From the NCBI RefSeq assembly GCF_000171615.1, contig NZ_ABFU01000020.1:1-34022 (forward strand): a stretch of 34,022 nucleotides of DNA. The letters run 5' to 3'. The stretch's first letter is position 1. Every line of letters begins with the position of its first letter. Origin of the DNA: Bacillus coahuilensis m4-4 (GTDB lineage: Bacteria > Bacillota > Bacilli > Bacillales > Bacillaceae_K). Shown in pieces: positions 27,037-34,022 of the stretch. The notes beneath the pieces were generated by a model, which was not told the DNA's origin, did no database searches, and worked only from the letters and a program-made list of their open reading frames with translations. The position numbers were made by a program, and so were the translations under genes.

Positions 27037-27277
27037 CTACATGTCATAGCGAGTGCAAAGTTCTTTGTAGTCTGAAGATAACTGTAAGAATAATGAGCGA
27101 TCTCTAGCGTCTAGGGCAGCGTCAATTTTTGAAATCAGTTTTTCTTTTTTGGTGATGAAATAGTAGTTCTTCTAATACCATTTCAACGTAAATTTCCATC
27201 ATAGTCAGGTCAGTTGAACGGTTCCGGGTCATCGTGCAATCTTTACTCATCTCAGCATAAGACTTTTTATTTTCCAT
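27037..27277 (-). CDS. yhzC: IDEAL-domain protein (YhzC-like), frameshifted
   Basis: A 79-residue acidic protein. It starts MENKKSYAEMSKDCTM, has VEMVLEELLFHHQKEK, and then the IDEAL-domain core KIDAALDARDRSLFLQL, with alanine in place of the usual glutamate of the name-giving IDEAL sequence. An extra A in the run at 27145-27150 (T6 on the plus strand) breaks the frame between HHQK and EKLISK. The ATG follows AGAGGTGATC. It is divergent from comK, the place held by yhzC in B. subtilis; the symbol rests on that synteny and is less certain than the domain call. The function is unknown. Confidence 0.75.
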
Positions 27278-27443
27278 TAACGATCACCTCTGAAGTCTTT
27301 TTTACATTATAAGATGAATTCAGGTCATTTACAATAGAATTGTTTAAATTTTTAAGAAAAATTAAAATTGTGTATAATTCCTGTTTATTCGACACACCGA
27401 TTGGAAGAAATAGTATAATTACCAGTAAAAGGAGGTTAGATGA

Positions 27444-27941
27444 ATGAATATGATTAAAACGGATCAAATCGAAGTGAAACAATCGTATGTGATGACAGAA
27501 GACATCATGTACCTTATTCCGTATAAAATGAATGAGCAAATGGGCTCTCTTATTGTAGAGCAGAACGCAAAGTACTTTTGTCCTTTGTCCCCCACAAAAA
27601 TCATTAGGCAATCGTGCGAATACTTTGGTTCTGATTATTGGGGGCGAAAAAAAGGAACGAAATCTATCATACAAGTGACACATAAATCCCCGATTATCAT
27701 TGATAATCGCTTAGGCATCTTCTTATTCCCCACTACATCTCCTCGTTTACCTGAGTGTATTTGGATCTCAGAAGCATATATTCATTCTCATAAGGTAGTA
27801 GACTCTAAACAAGTTATTCTTCAGTTTTATAATGGCGAGACCCTCTCATTAGCTATTTCACGCTACAGTTTGATGAACCAAATTAGGCGAACTGCTGAAT
27901 TAAAAATGGCGATAATTCATCGTGATAGTAGAGAGGACTAG
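27444..27941 (+). CDS. comK: competence transcription factor ComK, short form
   Basis: Master activator of natural competence. The central ComK core is unmistakable: SCEYFGSDYWGRKKGTKSII, THKSPIIIDNRLGIFLFPT and ECIWISEAYI, with NQIRRTAELK near the end. It is 165 residues against 192 in B. subtilis: the C-terminal tail that carries the MecA-recognition stretch FMLYPK is absent and the gene stops within the convergent yhjD end. ATG 27444 lies eight bases after AAAGGAGG. A -10-like TATAAT lies at 27373-27378; I found no convincing pair of AAAA-N5-TTTT K-boxes. Confidence 0.9.
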   Translation: MNMIKTDQIEVKQSYVMTEDIMYLIPYKMNEQMGSLIVEQNAKYFCPLSPTKIIRQSCEYFGSDYWGRKKGTKSIIQVTHKSPIIIDNRLGIFLFPTTSPRLPECIWISEAYIHSHKVVDSKQVILQFYNGETLSLAISRYSLMNQIRRTAELKMAIIHRDSRED

Positions 27942-28333
27942 TTCGCTTCCTTATTATTGTTCGAGTTGCGAATTTGTTCAAATCTCCCATACAAATAAAA
28001 CCGTAGTAAATTTTCTACCGCATTGCGTAATCTTGGATTAAAGTAGTTATGATGTTCTTCATACCCTTTGTATAAAAACATATACATGGTGAAAGACTCA
28101 TCAGACTGCATTCTTTCTACCTTCATTTCTCCTGCTTTCATTAGTCGTTTCACTCGAGCTAAATCTTTTTGTATATCTTTCATAGTTTCTTCAATCCATT
28201 CTAAATAGGGTTTTTTTAGCTTGAAAGGACTTGTTTGGATCGTGGCGATGTCTTTTGTGAGGACCGTCAAAACCATAGGTAAGTAAATGGCCTGTTCAAT
28301 CAAATCGCGATCTTCCTCTGGTATACGTGTCAT
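27938..28333 (-). CDS. yhjD: YhjD-like conserved hypothetical protein
   Basis: Soluble helical protein of 131 residues beginning MTRIPEEDRDLIEQAIYLPM, with PFKLKKPYLEWIEETMKDIQ and the distinctive FLYKGYEEHHNYFNPRLRNA. It resembles B. subtilis YhjD, which also lies just before yhjE. ATG 28333 follows AAAGGAGATC; upstream codons in frame would precede that ribosome site. Its stop overlaps the comK stop within CTAG on opposite strands. The function is unknown. Confidence 0.7.
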   Translation of the reverse strand: MTRIPEEDRDLIEQAIYLPMVLTVLTKDIATIQTSPFKLKKPYLEWIEETMKDIQKDLARVKRLMKAGEMKVERMQSDESFTMYMFLYKGYEEHHNYFNPRLRNAVENLLRFYLYGRFEQIRNSNNNKEAN

Positions 28334-28539
28334 AGTATGATCTCCTTTGTAGTAAGGTAAGAACATATGTTCTGTATTATTCTACCCAAAATTCCGGACT
28401 TATACAAGTGCCTTACACCTAGTATTTTTTTCTTTTGTGAATAAATCATACGCTAAAGGGTAAATGAATATAACAATAGGATGACCTATGGTATACTGCA
28501 AATAGTATGGGTTTAGGAAAAAAGGGGAAATAGCTGTTC

Positions 28540-29147
28540 ATGGACGTCTTAAATTATTTCACAGTTGATAATATGGAAGAATGGATTGAGCAGTATCGTG
28601 CATGGGGGCCGTTCATAGGGATATTATTGCCTATGCTTGAAGCTTTTCTACCTTTTTGCCCTTGTTTTTGTTTGTTGTGGCAAATGCCACAGCGTTTGGA
28701 TTAGGATTTGGGTTTCTATATTCTTGGATTGGAGCCTGTGGTGGAGCACTCATTGTATTTCTTCTTGTTCGAGCATTTGGAAAACAACGGTGGATGAATT
28801 TTTTGCATCGTCATGCTAAAGTCCAGGGTTTAATGAAATGGGTGGAAGAACACGGATTTGGTCCATTATTTATATTATTATGTTTTCCGTTTACACCGTC
28901 AGCGATTGTCAATATTGTGGCGGGGCTATCAAGGATTAACATTTATCAATATATGCTAGCTGTTGTTAGCGGGAAAATGGTTATGATTTTTATTATGAGT
29001 TACATAGGTGCTGATCTTGCTTCGTTTATTACACAACCAGTAAAAGCAATCATTGCAGCAGGTGTCATCTGCTTACTTTGGTTTATTGGTAAACGAATTG
29101 AGGTTAGGTTACAAAAAAGAGTGGAAGGTAAAAGAGTAAGAGGTTAA
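28540..29147 (+). CDS. yhjE: TVP38/DedA-family membrane protein YhjE, frameshifted
   Basis: SNARE-associated/VTT-domain protein with about five helices: the N-terminus MDVLNYFTVDNMEEWIEQYR, then PFIGILLPMLEAFLPF, and after the break PLFLFVVANATAFGLGFGFL, with FPFTPSAIVNIVAGLSRI as the conserved VTT motif. One T is missing at T5 28653-28657; repair gives 202 residues, near B. subtilis YhjE (207). The ATG follows AAAGGGGAAA at a longish distance; an extended -10 TGGTATACT lies at 28489-28497. The signal peptidase gene starts 16 bases downstream, the yhjE-sipV order of B. subtilis. VTT proteins are linked to lipid scrambling; the role here is inference. Confidence 0.83.
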
Positions 29148-29163
29148 TGTTGGAGGGAATCTG

Positions 29164-29724
29164 TTGAAGGAAGAAGTGAAAAGAGAGAGTGTGGAGTGGG
29201 CAAAAGCCATTATACTTGGACTTGTGATTTTTGGCTTTATTCGATTTTTTCTGTTTGATAACTATACAGTTCAAGGACAATCCATGCTACCTACAATAAA
29301 TGACGGGGACAAGCTCCTTGTCAACAAATTAAGCTATACTATAGGAGAAATTGACCGCTTCGATGTAGTCGTATTTCATTATAATCAAGAAGAGGATTTT
29401 GTTAAAAGAGTCATAGGACTACCTGGAGATACCCTCTATTTTGAGAACGATACATTACACATTAACGGGGAGCCGATAGACGAACAATATATTGAAGGCT
29501 ATAAAGATCAAATGTCTTATGAAAAATTTACTGGAGATTTCTCTCTGCAAGATAAAACAGGCGAAATGGAAGTTCCAGCCGGTCAATTATTTGTTATGGG
29601 AGATAACCGTTTAGGTAGCACGGATAGTCGTCATTTTGGTTTTATTAAAGAGAATGAAGTTGTTGGAGAAGTGTCTCTAAGGTACTGGCCTTTAAAAAAA
29701 TGGGAATTAAATTTTAAAGATTAA
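29164..29724 (+). CDS. sipV: type I signal peptidase
   Basis: Membrane serine protease that removes signal peptides from secreted proteins. It has one N-terminal anchor (about residues 13-31). VQGQSMLPTINDGDKLLVNK carries the nucleophile Ser40; EEDFVKRVIGLPGD carries the general base Lys81; FVMGDNRLGSTDSRHFG is the third family box. Length is 186 residues, typical of the Sip group. TTG 29164 follows GGAGGGAATC. The name sipV is by position after yhjE; it could equally be called sipS-like. Confidence 0.92.
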   Translation: MKEEVKRESVEWAKAIILGLVIFGFIRFFLFDNYTVQGQSMLPTINDGDKLLVNKLSYTIGEIDRFDVVVFHYNQEEDFVKRVIGLPGDTLYFENDTLHINGEPIDEQYIEGYKDQMSYEKFTGDFSLQDKTGEMEVPAGQLFVMGDNRLGSTDSRHFGFIKENEVVGEVSLRYWPLKKWELNFKD

Positions 29725-29752
29725 AGCAGGAGTAGATGTCTTCTGCTTTTTT
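29723..29752 (+). terminator. signal peptidase gene terminator
   Basis: AAAGCAGGAG (29723-29732) pairs with CTTCTGCTTT (29740-29749, one G-T pair), followed by further T. The stem starts inside the stop codon. Confidence 0.82.
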
Positions 29753-29855
29753 ATTTTATATGTGACTACTTTTTAAAATAATCTGATATTGAAAGGGTTT
29801 GCAATCGTATTTGTGGAATACATAGCTATAAAAGAAAAAAAGGAGGCAATCCGAA

Positions 29856-30596
29856 ATGAGGTTAGAAGGTAAAGTAGCGGTAATCACTGGTGGAGCAAGT
29901 GGGATAGGTTTAGCGGCAACAAAGCGTTTTGCCGAAGAAGGGGCTCGAGTGGCTATTTTAGATTACAATCTCGAAATGGGTCAAAACCAGGCCGAATCAT
30001 TCATGAGAGAAGGGTATGATGTTCAATTTTTCCAAGTGGATGTTTCAAATGAGGCAATGGTCCATACCGTCATGAAAAATGTAGCAGAGGTATTTGAAGG
30101 TATAGATATTGTTATTAATAATGCAGGAATAACGAATGATAGTTTTTTACATAAGCTTACAAGTGAAGCGTTTCAACAAGTATTGCAAGTTAATGTGAAT
30201 GGAGTGCTCTACTGTACCCAGGCAGCATTACCGTATATAATAAAAAAAGGGAAGGGGAGAATAATCAATACTTCCTCAGTGAGTGGAATCTATGGAAATA
30301 TAGGGCAAACCAACTACGCGGCTTCAAAAGCAGCTGTAATCGGAATGACGAAAACATGGGCAAAAGAGCTTGGTCGTAAAGGGATTACAGTGAACGCAGT
30401 TGCACCAGGCTTTGTCGAAACAGCTATGGTGGAGAAAGTGCCAGACAAAGTAATAGAACAAACAAAAATGCTAATCCCAGCCGGACGATTAGGTCAGGCA
30501 GAAGATATTGCACATGCGTATTTATTTTTAGCATCGGAAGAGGCAAGTTATATTAACGGTGCTGTTCTCCAAGTAGACGGGGGAATTATGATGTAA
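29856..30596 (+). CDS. short-chain dehydrogenase/reductase, FabG/PhaB-like
   Basis: NAD(P)H-dependent Rossmann enzyme of 246 residues. TGGASGIG (11-18) binds the cofactor, INNAGIT is at 88-94, the catalytic serine is in NTSSVSG (about 141), and Tyr154/Lys158 lie in NYAASK. The C-terminus SYINGAVLQVDGG is typical of FabG. Reduction of 3-oxoacyl-ACP or acetoacetyl-CoA is most likely; it stands alone, not in a fab cluster, so a role in polyhydroxybutyrate or general ketone reduction is also possible. ATG 29856 follows AAAAGGAGGC. Confidence 0.88.
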   Translation: MRLEGKVAVITGGASGIGLAATKRFAEEGARVAILDYNLEMGQNQAESFMREGYDVQFFQVDVSNEAMVHTVMKNVAEVFEGIDIVINNAGITNDSFLHKLTSEAFQQVLQVNVNGVLYCTQAALPYIIKKGKGRIINTSSVSGIYGNIGQTNYAASKAAVIGMTKTWAKELGRKGITVNAVAPGFVETAMVEKVPDKVIEQTKMLIPAGRLGQAEDIAHAYLFLASEEASYINGAVLQVDGGIMM

Positions 30597-30673
30597 GGTT
30601 TTAAATTTTCTGATAAAATAAAAGGAATTTCCCTCTTTAGTGGCTAATACTTTAGCATAAAGGGGGTTGTTTT

Positions 30674-33070
30674 ATGAATATGGTTCAACCGGTTCAAGAG
30701 AAGGTAAAAAGTAAACCAAACCAATTGCGGAAAGGGTTAATATGGGGAATTGTTGGAGTGTTAGTATTGAGTGCTTCATTATATATTTTTGTATCCGCTT
30801 ACACGAGTCGCTCGCTTCCGAAGATTGAGGGATCCATTTCCCTTCAAGGGCTTCAAGAAGAAGTAGTAGTGACAAGAGATGCAGAGGGTATTCCCCATAT
30901 TGAAGCAGGTTCGTTGCAGGATCTATATATGGCGCAAGGCTACATACAAGCTCAAGATCGCTTATTTCAAATGGATTTATCAAGAAGGCAAGCTTCAGGT
31001 GAGCTAAGTGAAGTGGTAGGCGAGGTCGCTATCGACCGAGATAAGTATTTTAGAACATTAGGATTAAGAAGAGCAGCAGTCGCTTCCTATGACATGTATT
31101 CAGACGAAGCAAAACAGACGTTGGAGTGGTTTGCAGAAGGTGTAAACTTATATCGAGAGCAGGCGATAGAGGAAAATCGATTACCTGTTGAATTTACACT
31201 TTTGGGGTATGAACCGAATGAATGGACACCTGTAGATTCTTTAGTCATTGGAAAATTTATGGCGTTTGACTTAGGTGGGCATTGGTCAAACCAAGCGTTT
31301 TTATATTGGGCATTAGAACACTTTCCAGAAGAGAAAGCATTGGAATTGTTTCCAACTTATCCAGAGGGTGCACCCACCATTTTATCCTCCTATGAAAATA
31401 TAGAGATTGATATAGAATCTTCCCTTGCGAAGGCCGTAGTACCTGAGGAATTTAATGGAAGTAACAACTGGGTTCTTAGCGGAGAACGGAGCGTAAGCGG
31501 CCATCCTCTTTTAGCCAATGACCCTCATCTTTCATTAGGAACACCTTCTATTTGGTATCAGATGCATCTTAAAGCTGAGAATGTCAATGTGAGTGGCGTT
31601 ATCTTTGCGGGGATTCCTGGTATTATTGTTGGACATAACGACCATATAAGTTGGGGAGTAACCAATACAGGTCCTGATGTACAAGACTTGTACATTGAAA
31701 AACGCAACCCAGATAATCCTGAACAGTTTTTATATAATGACGAGTATGAACAAGCGACTATCCATGATGAGCCGATTAAAGTGAAAGACGGAGAGACCAT
31801 CGAGTACAAGGTGACTGAAACAAGACATGGTCCAATCATTTCTGAATTTGCTCATGAAGCTGGAGCCGACGAAGTATTGTCTCTTCAATGGACCGCTCTT
31901 GAACCAACGTTAGAGCTACAGGCTGTACTTGAGATGAACGTGGCGAAAAATTGGGAGGAATTTGAATCGGCGCTAGAAAATTTCAACGCACCTATGCAAA
32001 ACTTTGTATTTGCTTCAACGGATGGAACAATTGCCTATAAAGCGAATGGGAACTTACCCCTTCGTAAGAATGGTGATGGCCTATTACCGGTTCCTGGATG
32101 GACAGATGAATACGAGTGGACAGGATATGTTCCTTATGATGAACTACCTAGAAGTGTGAATCCTGAATCTGGTTACATTGCAACAGCTAACAATAAAGTG
32201 GTCGATGAGTCGTATCCTTATCATATTAGTCATTACTGGGCACAGCCCTATCGATACTTGAGAATTGAAGAGGTATTGGAAGAAAAAGAAACGTATACTC
32301 TTGATGATATGAAAGCGCTACAAATGGACAAAAAGAATCTTCATGCGGAAGAATTCTTGAATGAGTTATTACAAGTATTAGATACAGAAAAGCTAACCAA
32401 CCATGGTCAAGAAGCAATAAAGGAATTGAAAGAATGGAATCAGTTTGATGATAAAGATTTATCTGCTCCGCTCATATACCATCAGTGGGTAGAGAGTATA
32501 ACTTCCCTACTATTCCAAGACGAGATACCAGAGGATATGTTAGAGCTATTTAGAGGGAGGAGCATGGTAGTGGATGAACTTCTTAGAAAAGGACAAATGG
32601 GGCAGACGTCCGTTTGGTTTGATCAAAACGGAGGGTATGAAGAAGTGGTTGAGAAAGCATTTAATCTTGCGGTTTCAACATTGGAAGAAAAATATGGAAA
32701 AACCCCGAAAGAATGGGAATGGGGAGATGCCCATGCTTTATACTTTGCCCATCCGTTATCTTCAAGCTCATCTTTACTAGAATTTGTGTTTAATCGTAAA
32801 GACCCTGTTCCTTTAGGAGGGAGTCATATTACGGTCCAAGCAGCGAGAGCGAACGATGAAGGGCTGGTTAATCACGGAGGAGCTTGGCGATACGCAAATG
32901 ACTTAGCTGATCCGAACAGTGCAGAGCATATTGTGGGACCAGGTCAAAGTGGTCATGTGAAAAGCGACTGGTATCATCAAAACATCGACGACTGGGCAGA
33001 TGGGAATTTCTATACAACAAGGATAGATCAATCAGAAGGGACTATTTTAACCCTAGTGCCTTCAGAATAA
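30674..33070 (+). CDS. penicillin-acylase-family Ntn hydrolase, membrane anchored
   Basis: A 798-residue precursor. A membrane anchor or signal segment lies at about residues 21-41 after a basic start. The alpha-chain part has RDAEGIPHIEA and the conserved GYIQAQDRLFQMDLSRRQ. The autoprocessing site and nucleophile are in FNGSNNWVLSG, with Ser263 as the new N-terminus of the beta chain; ANDPHLSLGTPSIWYQ, GVTNTGPDVQDLYIE and the late YATANN-like YIATANNK follow. Family members cleave penicillins, acyl-homoserine lactones or other amides; which applies here cannot be told. It is intact and likely extracytoplasmic. ATG 30674 follows AAAGGGGG. Confidence 0.92.
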   Translation: MNMVQPVQEKVKSKPNQLRKGLIWGIVGVLVLSASLYIFVSAYTSRSLPKIEGSISLQGLQEEVVVTRDAEGIPHIEAGSLQDLYMAQGYIQAQDRLFQMDLSRRQASGELSEVVGEVAIDRDKYFRTLGLRRAAVASYDMYSDEAKQTLEWFAEGVNLYREQAIEENRLPVEFTLLGYEPNEWTPVDSLVIGKFMAFDLGGHWSNQAFLYWALEHFPEEKALELFPTYPEGAPTILSSYENIEIDIESSLAKAVVPEEFNGSNNWVLSGERSVSGHPLLANDPHLSLGTPSIWYQMHLKAENVNVSGVIFAGIPGIIVGHNDHISWGVTNTGPDVQDLYIEKRNPDNPEQFLYNDEYEQATIHDEPIKVKDGETIEYKVTETRHGPIISEFAHEAGADEVLSLQWTALEPTLELQAVLEMNVAKNWEEFESALENFNAPMQNFVFASTDGTIAYKANGNLPLRKNGDGLLPVPGWTDEYEWTGYVPYDELPRSVNPESGYIATANNKVVDESYPYHISHYWAQPYRYLRIEEVLEEKETYTLDDMKALQMDKKNLHAEEFLNELLQVLDTEKLTNHGQEAIKELKEWNQFDDKDLSAPLIYHQWVESITSLLFQDEIPEDMLELFRGRSMVVDELLRKGQMGQTSVWFDQNGGYEEVVEKAFNLAVSTLEEKYGKTPKEWEWGDAHALYFAHPLSSSSSLLEFVFNRKDPVPLGGSHITVQAARANDEGLVNHGGAWRYANDLADPNSAEHIVGPGQSGHVKSDWYHQNIDDWADGNFYTTRIDQSEGTILTLVPSE

Positions 33071-33167
33071 ATGTCTAAAATAAGGCAAACCTGTCTAAAC
33101 AGTTGAACGGAGAGCGAGATTGTATTACATTTAATAGAGTACAATTATTTGAAAGAGAGTGGAACCT

Positions 33168-33887
33168 ATGGGTCGTAAGTGGAATAACATTAAAGAAAAG
33201 AAAGCTTCAAAGGACGCAAATACTAGTAGAGTATATTCTAAATTTGCCATTGAAATATACGTAGTAGCCAAACAAGGTGGACCAGATCCAGAAGGTAACC
33301 AAGCGTTAAAGTTTGTTTTAGAACGGGCAAAAACATATAACGTACCACGTAATATTATCGATCGTGCCATTGATAAAGCAAAAGGTAGCTCAGATGATAA
33401 TTATGCTGAACTGCGCTATGAGGGGTTTGGACCAAATGGCTCGATGGTCATTGTTGATGCATTAACAAATAATGTGAATCGAACAGCTTCAGAGGTGCGA
33501 GCTGCATTTGGTAAAAACGGTGGAAACATGGGTGTAAGCGGATCTGTCGCTTATATGTTTGATAGCACGGCAGTTATTGGAATGGAAGGTAAGTCTGAAG
33601 AAAAAGTACTAGAAATTCTGATGGAAGCAGACCTTGATGTGAGAGACATTATGGAAGAAGATGACTCTGTTATCCTCTATGCTGAACCCGATCAATTCCA
33701 TGCTGTACAAGAAGCTCTTCGTCAAGCGGGTATTGAGGAATTTACTGTAGCGGAATTAACTATGCTTCCACAATCTGAAGTGAAACTAGATGAAGAGGCA
33801 CAAGCTCAATTTGAAAAAATGATCGATGTGATTGAAGATTTAGAAGACGTTCAACGTGTCTATCACAATGTTGATTTAGGAGAATAA
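33168..33887 (+). CDS. yeeI: YebC/PmpR-family protein YeeI
   Basis: A 239-residue protein matching B. subtilis YeeI in length and closely in sequence: [59 protein letters not shown] and the ending [13 protein letters not shown]. YebC-type proteins act as DNA-binding regulators and, in recent work, as ribosome-associated factors easing translation of difficult proline stretches; YeeI belongs to the second Bacillus paralogue group starting MGRKWNN. ATG 33168 is chosen over an upstream in-frame TTG because the conserved protein begins there, after GAAAGAGAG. Confidence 0.95.
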   Translation: MGRKWNNIKEKKASKDANTSRVYSKFAIEIYVVAKQGGPDPEGNQALKFVLERAKTYNVPRNIIDRAIDKAKGSSDDNYAELRYEGFGPNGSMVIVDALTNNVNRTASEVRAAFGKNGGNMGVSGSVAYMFDSTAVIGMEGKSEEKVLEILMEADLDVRDIMEEDDSVILYAEPDQFHAVQEALRQAGIEEFTVAELTMLPQSEVKLDEEAQAQFEKMIDVIEDLEDVQRVYHNVDLGE

Positions 33888-33894
33888 GTGTAAA

Positions 33895-33925
33895 AGGCAG
33901 ACTTTTAGTGGGTCTGTCTTTTTCT
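33895..33925 (+). terminator. yeeI terminator
   Basis: AGGCAGAC (33895-33902) pairs with GTCTGTCT (33912-33919, one G-T pair), followed by a T-rich tail. Confidence 0.8.
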
Positions 33926-33940
33926 TTTAGATTAAGTTAA

Positions 33941-34022
33941 AGTAGGGGCAGTACAAAAGAAAATGACCCCCTTCCAGGATGCCCCCACTACTCTTGTCGG
34001 GCCTGAGCGAGCTTTTTATAAA
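33941..34022. other. end-of-window inverted repeat; possible minus-strand gene end
   Basis: AGTAGGGGCA (33941-33950) and the imperfect complement TGCCCCCACTACT (33980-33992) form a long-loop inverted repeat with a short bulge. On the minus strand a frame entering from the window edge reads YKKLAQARQE and stops at 33988; this could be the C-terminus of a gene outside the window, but ten residues cannot be identified. Confidence 0.25.

Noticed and set aside
27301..27443. ComK autoregulatory K-boxes upstream of comK
   Set aside because: The region is A/T rich, but I could not find two AAAA-N5-TTTT elements at a permitted spacing.
12..29147. Programmed frameshifting as the cause of the broken genes
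   Set aside because: Shifts occur in both directions, in unrelated genes, without slippery heptamers plus downstream structures; sequencing indels explain them better.

Overview
This window is AT-rich chromosomal DNA from a member of the Bacillaceae, probably a Bacillus relative outside the B. subtilis group. Three things point there: the gene order matches blocks around hemEHY, yhfH-yhfN, comK and yhjE-sip of B. subtilis; ribosome sites are strong AGGAGG types with GTG and TTG starts; and most terminators are classic intrinsic hairpins with U tracts. No rRNA, tRNA, CRISPR array, phage or insertion sequence was seen.

Layout. 1-2816: a small membrane protein, then on the minus strand an M20 amidohydrolase and a KinB-like sporulation sensor kinase. 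3032-5085: a LysE-type exporter and a sodium:alanine/glycine symporter. 5088-9371: heme genes, with the heme monooxygenase hmoB divergent from hemE-hemH-hemY (uroporphyrinogen decarboxylase, coproporphyrin ferrochelatase, coproporphyrinogen oxidase). 9501-12252: the TetR regulator yhgD and membrane protein yhgE, each preceded by the same inverted repeat. 12292-13725: ypbS (minus) and a quinone-stress ring-cleaving dioxygenase under a textbook MhqR operator. 13876-17477: a compact unit of propeller lipoprotein, OmpR-type response regulator, sensor kinase and a Met/His-containing YtkA/FixH lipoprotein; two promoters in it share an 11-bp-spaced direct repeat. 17736-19795: yhfH, yhfI and lplJ. 19979-24509: EthD protein, long-chain acyl-CoA ligase lcfB behind a FadR box, a TetR regulator, a MerR regulator with an SRPBCC protein, and an enoyl-CoA hydratase. 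24589-26938: azlC-azlD and the M48 protease yhfN. 27037-29724: an IDEAL-domain protein, comK, yhjD, yhjE and a type I signal peptidase. 29856-33887: an SDR reductase, a penicillin-acylase-family hydrolase and the YebC-type regulator yeeI.

A striking property is that about 15 of some 37 genes, including hemE and hemY, carry single-base frameshifts (17 in total), nearly all at short homopolymers, while protein similarity continues on both sides. This reads as uncorrected sequencing indels rather than gene decay, so those genes are annotated over their full reconstructed spans and the shift position is given for each.

No wholly new system is evident. The best candidates for new biology are regulatory: the two-component/lipoprotein unit with its paired direct-repeat promoters, and the YhgD operator, whose half-sites recur in the stem of the hemY terminator.
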